A stretch of 64,000 nucleotides of DNA. Source: Limnanthes douglasii subsp. nivea (Eukaryota; Streptophyta; Magnoliopsida; Brassicales; Limnanthaceae). Shown one piece after another: positions 56,846 to 64,000 of the stretch. A program made the translations under genes and the position numbers. The stretch lies in contig JAUPFV010000004.1 of assembly GCA_036936605.1 (NCBI GenBank), forward strand, positions 288,218,009-288,282,008, in the 5' to 3' direction. Numbering within the stretch: the first letter of the stretch is position 1; the number at the start of each line of letters is the position of its first letter. The notes beneath the pieces are model-generated. The model had not been told where the DNA came from. It worked only from the letters and a program-made list of their open reading frames with translations, and did no database searches.

Positions 56846-59800
56846 TCATTCAAGATACAACTTTAAGTGTTCAATGTTCCATAGAAGCCGCAGATATCGC
56901 CCTTCCTTGTCTTTTAATCGATACGTGCCCGGTTTTACTTTCTCTGTTACTTCATAGGGGGCCTCCCAATTTGGTCCCAATTTTCCAAGACTCTTCTCGA
57001 AAGACTTTGCGTAAAACTTTGTCCCCCACCTTAAAATATCTGTGCTTTACTTTACAAGCATCTCGACTCCTCATTAGAGTTTGATAATGCAAAGACTTCA
57101 ACTGTGCGCGTTGTCTTTTCTCTTCAACCAAATATAATTCCAGGGTTCTGCTTTGATCGTTCAAGTATGCTGTGTAAGTTGCCACACGGTAGGATGGGAA
57201 GACAATCTCCGAAGGGAAAATGGCATCCATACCATACACTAATGCAAACGGAGATGCAGCAGTGGCGGTTCGAGGCGTTGTCCTATAAGCCCATAATATT
57301 TCTTGTAAATAATCAGGCCATCTCCCTGCCTTTCCTTCCAAATTCTTTTTCAACCCATCCAGAATTGTTCCATTGGTCACCTCCACCTATCTGTTAGTTT
57401 AGGGGTGAAATGGGGCAGAAAAACATTGTCGTATGCCCCTAGAAAGGCAAAAGCTCTTAAACTTCTTGTTGTCGAACTGAGGTCCATTATCCGTTTTGAT
57501 CTGCAGTGGTACCCCAAAGCGACAGCAAATATTTGAAATGATGAATTTGATAACATCTTTGGCTTTCATCCCTGCTAGGGGTTCCGCTTCCACCCACTTA
57601 GAGAAATAATCCACCGTTATGATTATAGACTGTCTGCCTCCAGACGCCATTGGTAGGGGCCCAACTAAATCAATGCCCCACCTGTCAAATGGGACCACCT
57701 CTGAAATACTCTCTAATAACACCCCGGTCTTGTGGATTATGTTTGCATAGCACTGACACATGTCACATCGTTTTACCAAGTCTTTCGCATCCAAAGAAAT
57801 AGTCGGCCAATAATAACCAGCCAGAAACACCCGTCGAATTAACGCCTTATACCCACAATGGGCTGAACCCTCCCCATCGTACAATTCGGACAGGAAAAAT
57901 TGCGATTAATCCTTGTTCAGACACCTTAGTAATGGTCGGCTCAGAGATTTCTTACACAAAACGCCTCCCAACATGACATACCCGTGAGACTTGAACCTGA
58001 TCTTCCTAGCCTCGTACTTTCCAGCAGGTAAAGTATCATTTTCCAAGAAATCAACAATTTCTGACCTCCAATCATTTGCGATCACATTGCTTACCTCTTT
58101 AATGTGCATGGAATGCTCCGCATCGACCATGACCGAAGGATGCTCCTGAATCAAGACCCATGGGTATCCCTCCGTCCGCGAGGCTGTGGCCAAAGAATCT
58201 GGGACGATATTTGCCTCTCTTCGAACATGTTCATACTTGACCCCATCGAACTCAGAAACCAAGTCTTTTAATGCTCTCAAATATTGTATCAGCTTATATT
58301 TTATGGCCTCAGATTCCCCCAAAGCTTGGTTTATCACTAACTGTGAGTCACTGATCAGCTTAATCTTCTTGGCCCCACATATCCGGGCTAAACGCAAACC
58401 CGCCAATGCTGCCTCATACTCCGCTTCATTGTTAGTTGCCTTGAAACCAAATCAAATAGCTTGAAACATAGCTATCCCTTTTGGAGAAATTAATTGGACA
58501 CCCGCACCACTTCCAGAGTTGTTCGACCCTCCATCCGTTCGCACCAACCATTCCGTGTCATCAAAATGGTCAATGATCTCCATGTCCTCTCTGTCCGAGT
58601 GGAATTCAACAAAAAAGTCAGCCAAAACCTGAGCTTTTATCGACGTTCGAGGCTCAAATGCTATATTAAAATCTCCCAATTCTACTAACCATTTAGTCAT
58701 CCTTCTAGAGATATCGGGCCTTTGCAACAAACCTTTTAGGGGGAATGTCGTTCGAACAACTATAGGGTGTGCCTGGAAGTAAGGTCTCATCTTTCGGGCA
58801 GTTGTCACCAAAGCCAAAGCTACCTTCTCCAACTTGAGATATCGTTTCTCTGCATCCAACAAAATCTTACTGACATAGTAGATAGGTTTCAAAAGAGAGT
58901 TCTCTTCTCAGAGTAAAACAACACTAACCGCACAATCTGAAACTGCTACATAGATAATTAATCTTTCCCCCACCAATGGTTTAGTCAGTATATCAGGGGA
59001 TGTCAAATATTCCTGAATTTGGCGAAAAGATGCTGAACACTCATCAGTCCAATTAAATTATTTCGCGCTTCGTAATACCTTAAAGAAAGGAGCATATTTG
59101 TCCGAGGATCGAGAAATGAATCTATTCAGCGCTGCCAATCTCCATGTCAAGATCTGGACTTCCTTGATATTTCGAGGTGGAGTCATGGTGATTAAAGCTT
59201 TTATCTGGTATGGGTCAACCTCGATGCCTTTTTCACTTATCATATATCCAAGGAACTTGCCTGATCGTACCCCAAAAACACACTTTTCCGGGTTCAATTT
59301 CAAATTGACCTTAATCAAATTATTAAAAGTCTCCTCCAAGTCAACAAAATGATTTTCGTCCCACAAAGTCTTGACAAGCATATCATCGATATACGCTTCG
59401 ACATTCCGACCAATTTGTCCCTCAAAGGTTTTGTTTACCAAGCGCTGATAAGTTGCCCTTGCATTTTTAGGCCAAATGGCATAACCTTGTAACAATATAA
59501 CCCTCTCTCGGTAATAAAGGACGTGCTCTCTTCATCTTGTGCATCCAACCAGATTTGATTATACCCTGAATATGCGTCCATGAAAGACAACAATCGATTG
59601 TCCGAAGTCGAATCCACTAACTGATCAATGCGGGGCACTGGAAATGGATCCTTAGGACAAGCTCTGTTTAAGTCTGTGAAGTCCACGCACATTCTCCACT
59701 TGCCATTCTTTGTCCTGACTAAGACTGGATTCGAGGCCCATACGGGATAATGCGACTCGCGAATGTGGCATATGCTTAATAGCGTTTCTACATCCAACAG

Positions 59801-60121
59801 AATAGTTGCAGCCTTCTCCTGAGAAAATGGTCTCCTTTTCTGGACAATGGGTCGAACATCAAGTCGTACCGCAAGCTTATGACATATTATCTCTGATGGT
59901 ACTCCAGTAACATCCTGTGCACACCAAGCAAACATATCGAGTTTGTCAGACAAAAACGCTATTAACCTTTGTCTGAACTCAAAAGAAAGTTTTACTCCGA
60001 TCTTCAAAAATTTTCCCTCTCCAAATTTATGTTCCTCGGAATCCTCTTCTGGGACCAGAAATCCGGGGGTCTCCCTCGGATCATCACATGGAATGATTTC
60101 CGAGAAAGGCCCCTTTAATTG
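56846..60121 (-). pseudogene. Gypsy-4 pol: RT, RNase H, second RNase H, integrase
   Basis: Downstream of the UAG at 60122, in frame with protease. RT: NPVLVRTKNGKWRMCVDFTD, ACPKDPFPVPRIDQLVDS, then a frameshift near 59465, then AYIDDMLVK (about 59370) and LNPEKCVFG. The Gypsy RNase H ends with KPIYYVSKILLDAEKRYLKL (58830-58890). A second, archaeal-type RNase H follows: RTDGGSNNSGSGAGVQL, NNEAEYEA, KLISDSQLVINQ (58100-58560), the mark of the Tat lineage. Integrase: CGYKALIRRVFLAGYYWPT, CDMCQCYANIIHK, WGIDLVGPLPMASGGRQS, KTDNGPQFDNK, then WAYRTTPRTATAASPF and LKLYLE at 56846. Stops occur near 58452 (TGA), 57904 (TAA) and 57380-57395 (APFHP.TNR.VEV, explained by CAA and CAG to TAA/TAG). Confidence 0.9.
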
Positions 60122-60124
60122 CTA
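60122..60124 (-). other. Candidate readthrough UAG between protease and RT (Gypsy-4)
   Basis: The minus strand reads TAG CAA TTA AAG, an exact match to the tobamovirus-type context UAG CAR YYA. The frame is open for more than 200 codons on the upstream side from 60610 and downstream to the frameshift at about 59465. Confidence 0.7.
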
Positions 60125-62666
60125 TGCTTTGTCCGATACTTCTCCCCGAACTCCCTTCGAAGATAAAGCGATCTGGCAACATTCGCGGGCCATCTTCTGG
60201 CTGCTCCTGATTGTCCCGATGTTGTTGCCTACCACATATTTCAGACACTGATGTACCGTTGAAATCACACCATGCATCCGGGACAGCCAAGAGCGACCCA
60301 AGATTGCATTATACGAAGTTGGTGCGTCGACAACGATGAACAATACTTCCACCTCATTCTTGAACGGCCCACGACCTAACTCGACCACATACTGAAATTC
60401 TCCCACAGCCACTGCTGTGGCGCCGGTAAATCCTACTATGGTTCTGTCTGATCGTCGTATAACCGGTGGGTCAGAAATTCTCCTGTAAGTACTCATAAAC
60501 AAGATGTTCGCTGAACTTCTTGTATCAACAAGTATCTTATGAACTTGATCACCAGCAATACCCGCAGCAATCACCACCGCATCTTCGTGCGGGCCCGCGA
60601 CATTTCGCATGTCGTCATCATCGAAACATATGATGGGGAGGGTAATCGGTGAATTTGTGCCGACATGCCTGCTTCAATCTGGGTAGTCAGATTGACCATA
60701 TGCCTTTTCCGCGAGCTATTAGAATTCCCTGCGATGGTATCCCTTCCAAAGATTGCTAGTGACTCAAAGAAAGCACAGAGGTCATTTATTTTCCCCCTCG
60801 GAATAATTTCCTCGACCATATTTACATTGTTCCTTCCTTCATTGGGATCCAGATACTCTTGTTCAATATCAAAAACGTCAACTTCCTCGGAAATCACCAT
60901 AGTTGTGTCAGCGATTTTTGGAACAGCCTTTACCGCCTTTTTTTTAGAATGCTTTTTCACAAACTCTAGCAACATTCCATTCTCAATCAAAGCTTACACT
61001 TCTTTTTTCAAAGCAATGCAGTCCTTCGTATCGTGCCCAATATCCTCGTGATACTTACAATACTTGCTAACACTTCTGCTTTCCCTCGGAGTTTGAATAG
61101 GAAAATGCTTCCTGAACGACACTGTTGATCTTGCCTTATCAAATATCGTGGCGATATTTTCCGTTAACTCCGCGAAGTAGTCCGGTCGAACCCACTTGTT
61201 CGAAATTGGTCTAGCCCCTTGATTGTAATTTTGCTGGTTGCCATAATATTGTGGGTTTGTTTTCTGCCTCGGTGGATACTGACCCGTACTTTTGGCTTGA
61301 TCATTGGCACGAGGCCCTTGGTTACTAGAGTCAGATCTCTGAAACTGGTTCTGATCCAATTGATCCACGGATCCTTTCTCAGATGCCTGAGTCTCCTCCA
61401 CCAGAATTCTCTTCTCAACCTGATCCAGCAATGCTCCGAAGGTCATGGCCTGACTTTCCGCCACCGTGTCCTTTAATAGTCTGGGGACTAGGCCCATCCT
61501 GAAAGATGCAAGTGTTACTGAGTCTTTACAATACTCCATATCAGTTTTCGTTTTGACGAATCGATTGATGTAGTTCTTCAAGCTTTCCCCAACTTTTTAT
61601 CTGCAATAGATTATCGTATCTCCGTTAGCTCTAAACTTTTTGCTCCCCACAAAGTGCTGTCTAAAGATATTCCAGAACATGTTGAAATTATTTATTGAGC
61701 CCTGCGGAAGCCTATTATATCACTTGGAAGCTACCACCTTGAAGGTCTGAGAAAACGCTCTACACAACAATTTATCATCGTCATCGAAATTAATCATGAA
61801 GTTTTTAAACTGTTCGATGTGGTTACCAGGGTCTTGTGTCCCATCGAATTTTTCTAACTTCGAGATATCGAAATGCTTTGGGAGATTTCCCACCAAAATT
61901 TCCGGGGACAAAGGAGAAGCTCTCCAATTATGGCCCGTCCGATAAACATTAGATCTCAAGTTTTCATTACTCGGAAAATACAATCCCTCCTCGGATGATA
62001 GAGTATATTGATGCTGCCACTCCGAATTTCGTGGGCCAACATTTTGGTTTCCAGCGGGAAAATTCGTTTGGCCATAACCCCGACCATTAACTTGAGTATG
62101 ATAACTCTTCTCCCTCGGAGATTTCCTCTCCGAGCTTTTACCCCTCCGGTGATCTGCGTGTCCTCGACCATGTATTTTCTTTCTGTGATTCTTCCTAGGA
62201 GATGATTCCGACGAGCTGTAACGAGAATAATCGCTCGAGTCAGGTGACTCCAGATTTCGTTTTTCTTTCCTCCTCGAAGATCGTCGTTCATATCCCCTAT
62301 ATCTATCATCCCTGGTTTTAGGACGAAAATTGGCTTCGCGCTCATCTTTTCCACTGTTTGGCTCCCTTCTCACCTCAGATCGAAGATTTTCCTGAACAGT
62401 TTCCTTTTCCGCCTTCAATCTCTCGATCTCCAGTAGCAATTCGTTCCTTCAAGCTAACAAGTCCGAGTCATCAAAAGCGTCTCCAACGTGCTGGCCCCTA
62501 TGAGCCTCGTATTCCACGTCGTTCCGATAGTCGTCACCCACCAGATTCTCCTCGCAATTGTTAACAAAATCGTCCCCTTTCTCTTCCATAATTTCCCTCG
62601 GATTAGGAATTATTTCCAGGAAGTGATTGTCGTCAGAACAATCTTTGTTTCCCACAGACGGCGCCA
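60125..62666 (-). pseudogene. Gypsy-4 gag-protease, several stops
   Basis: Acidic N-terminal region from about 62600. A TGA at 62449 is followed by LLEIERLKAEKETV and an Arg/Ser-rich part. The Gag core comes next: PLSPEILVGNLPKHFDISKL, GTQDPGNHIEQFKNFMINFD, RAFSQTF (about 61755). TGA at 61720 replaces the Trp of the KWYN motif, and a TAA lies near 61600. The zinc knuckle KYCKYHEDIGHDTKDC lies near 61010-61060 with a TAA just after it (60991). A frameshift near 60655 precedes the protease (60610-60125): ILVDTRSSANILF, FIVVDAPTSYNAILGRSWLS. The active-site triad reads DTR, as in Gypsy-1. These lesions make this copy unable to make Gag. Confidence 0.85.
62651..62666 (-). other. Primer-binding site of Gypsy-4
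   Basis: The minus strand reads TGGCGCCGTCTGTGGG, one base inside the LTR end. This TGGCGCCG-type site is widespread in plant Gypsy elements; it differs from the TTGGCGAC type of Gypsy-1 and Gypsy-2. Confidence 0.85.
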
Positions 62667-62667
62667 C

Positions 62668-63129
62668 TGAAGAGTTTTAAGAATGCTCAGGGGTGATTTT
62701 GTGTTACGAAGATCTCTTAGTGCCAAAATAGACTTAAGAACTTAGCTTAGGAATCTTTTTAGAGAGAGATAGTAAGTACCAACTAAAGTAGAGAGAGAAT
62801 GTAGTATTATATTCATCTCGGATCTGTGAAGCGTGTGTGGTCCTTTTATAGTACAATTGCGGGTCCCACACGCTTTAATTCCCGTTTATTACATTTTTGG
62901 TCCCTATATCTTTTCACCTTCTCATAATATCTATCTCTACTTTAGTTTATACAATTTTCTCCTAACAAACTTCTTCTTTACAATTCTCTCCTAACAAACT
63001 TCTTCTTTATAATTCTCTCATAACAACCTTCTTCTTTACAATTCTATCCTAACAAACTTCTTCTTTACAATTCTCTCATAACAAACTTCTTCTTTAAAAT
63101 TTTACCATGTATTTTATTCTCCCTCATTA
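62668..63129 (-). repeat. 5' LTR of Gypsy-4
   Basis: 462 bases, the same layout as the 3' LTR including the 28-bp repeats (62951-63108). Its outer end reads TAATGA on the minus strand where the 3' copy reads TGATGA, so the terminal TG has mutated. Confidence 0.9.
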
Positions 63130-63376
63130 GAAGTAACAAAAAGGAACCGAATCGACATCGGCGAGCAAATCCGCCGAATCGGAATCGAAATAATCTACTG
63201 TAAGTTGATTTCGTTGTTGTTAAATAGTTTAGTTAGGTTTATGTGACCGATTAGTGTATATTTAGGGCTGTTTTAGTTGGTGGGAAGAATCCGGCAGAAG
63301 CTTGAAGCTTCCGCCATGGCGATATTGTTCTTCGCCATACGGGGGCGTCGAGCACTATCGTCGAGCTATAGCGTGA

Positions 63377-63570
63377 CGTAAGGGATCGTGCCCACGCCAT
63401 ACTTTAGCGTAGGCCTATGGCCTCACGCCATTATCATGGCGTGGACACGATCCTTTACGCCATGCGTATGGCGAAGGTAGACTGACCAACGTCATTTGTG
63501 TGGCGTGTGTGTATAGGTCTACGCCGTTTAGGTGACGTAAATCCTTACACCCACGCCACCAAGATGGCGT
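63377..63570. repeat. Hairpin array of MULE-D (ACGCCAT...ATGGCGT words)
   Basis: Six short inverted repeats with varied loops: 63394-63410, 63425-63442, 63457-63473, 63489-63506, 63521-63538, 63553-63570. Several also combine into a larger stem: GTAAGGGATCGTG..ACGCCAT at 63377 pairs with ATGGCGTGGACACGATCCTT at 63436 (about 21 of 23). The array sits between a GTAAGT donor (63198) and a CAG acceptor (63726). Confidence 0.85.
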
Positions 63571-63729
63571 TGGCCGCACCGGTCACCGGAATTTTCCGGG
63601 ACCGGTTTATTCTTGTCGTTTGGTGTGTGTTTGTCGCATTTTTGCTATTAGTTCACTGAAAACGAATCGTGAGTGTGAATTGGTATTTCGAACGAACCAT
63701 GACATTTGTTGAGGTTTTTATTTCAGGTT

Positions 63730-64000
63730 ATGGATCCAGGTCACACCCCACGGTCTACAGATGGCTCCGGGAGTTGGTGAGTTTGACCGTGAGTTTGATC
63801 GTTTGGCTGTGGCATATAAGGATGTGTTGTCTACTGCCAGGAGACTTGCTTAGACTTTACGTTTTAGGTTTCGGATTGTATGATACTATTTTCTATATTT
63901 TGGTGGTCTCGTTGATGGTTGATGTACGATACTATTTTCTATATTTTGATGTTTCGGTTCATGTATGATACTTTTTCCTTGTTGTTTGATATTATAGTAT
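63730..64000 (+). CDS. Start of a probable gene in MULE-D (incomplete)
   Basis: An AUG directly follows a CAG acceptor (TTTCAG|GTTATGGATCC). The first exon would read MDPGHTPRSTDGSGS and meet a consensus donor TTG|GTGAGT at about 63774. If unspliced, it ends at TGA after 16 codons, while a neighbouring frame gives MAPGVGEFDREFDRLAVAYK to a stop at 63851. The sequence after 63860 holds a repeated TGATACTATTTTCTATATTT, which looks like 3' UTR or intron. The product is not recognised; the position parallels the PMD gene of MULE-B. Confidence 0.3.

Larger units (their letters stand above)
46702..63129 (-). mobile_element. Gypsy-4: full-length Tat-type Gypsy element, with a Copia insertion
   Basis: Two LTRs (46702-47164 and 62668-63129) enclose, on the minus strand, PBS, gag, protease, UAG, RT, RNase H, a second RNase H of the archaeal type, integrase, a minisatellite, a convergent antisense gene and a polypurine tract. 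Without the 5.4-kb Copia insertion it measures about 11.0 kb. The flanks GGAGT and GAAGT match at 4 of 5 bases as a target duplication. The LTRs differ at about 15 positions plus one indel by eye. The second RNase H and the antisense gene are typical of the Tat/Grande group. Confidence 0.92.
45843..64000. mobile_element. MULE-D: left part of another Mutator-like element, split by Gypsy-4
   Basis: The candidate left end GGGAATTGCTAAAAAAAAGC is followed by three copies of ACTCCGCGAAGT or near (45871, 45904, 45970), then ACGATTTTACCCTTATGAAA and a CT-rich leader around 46505-46580. After the Gypsy-4 insertion (46702-63129) the sequence resumes with a GTAAGT donor at about 63198, a hairpin array, an acceptor at 63726 and a coding start. 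This is the same order as the left side of MULE-B. The right end and transposase would lie beyond the window, so the call is an inference from layout. Confidence 0.4.

Noticed and set aside
57104..57397. Plus-strand frames opposite Gypsy-4 pol (also 58186-58464, 60665-61051, 61219-61476)
   Set aside because: They are antisense shadows of pol and gag with no conservation of their own, unlike the antisense gene at 53431.

Overview
The window is nuclear DNA of a flowering plant, most likely a eudicot. The evidence is GT-AG introns, a 19-exon phage-type organellar RNA polymerase gene, a plant BLOS2 gene, Tat-type Ty3/Gypsy elements carrying a second RNase H, a Tork/Tnt1-like Copia element, a plant L1 LINE, plant mobile domain (PMD) protein and several Mutator-like elements (MULEs). 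I cannot assign a species. Only two ordinary host genes are seen: RPOT (26175-33826, +) and BLOS2 (39564-40009, -). Almost everything else is transposon, much of it nested.

Layout: 1-3672 is Gypsy-1 (- strand; runs off the left edge). 3673-6989 is the right part of MULE-A, with dispersed AGTTG/CAACT words. 7128-10834 is Gypsy-2, truncated and flanked by a ~200 bp direct repeat. ~11045-16947 is a decayed L1 LINE. 16996-25962 is MULE-B, a near-complete composite element: PMD gene, a divergent pair of small SANT-like genes, a FAR1-type MULE transposase fused to an OTU protease domain, and three blocks of long hairpins. RPOT follows about 210 bp after its right end. 34740-37250 is a Gypsy-3 fragment (+), then a LINE scrap, a duplicated RPOT 3' end (pseudogene) holding a SINE, and BLOS2. 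40287-45706 is MULE-C, with a perfect 9-bp target duplication, a ~2.4 kb array of TCTAGCAATGT words and captured exons resembling an armadillo-repeat kinesin. From 45843 to the right edge is an apparent MULE-D, interrupted by the full-length Gypsy-4 (46702-63129), itself interrupted by a full-length Copia element (47391-52772).

How parts work together: the Gypsy elements have gag-protease and RT-RNaseH-integrase in one frame, separated by a UAG at the same aligned position in all three copies that cover it. UAG is always followed by CAR, which looks like programmed readthrough. Gypsy-4 and Gypsy-3 also carry an antisense gene downstream of pol with a Transposase_28-like domain; in Gypsy-4 it has its own TATA box. 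MULE-B and MULE-D both place hairpin arrays in what look like introns of 5' leaders. MULE-A and MULE-C have related ends and family-specific word arrays, recalling VANDAL elements and their anti-silencing motifs. LTR divergence, counted by eye (Copia 3/648; Gypsy-4 about 15/462), agrees with the nesting order.
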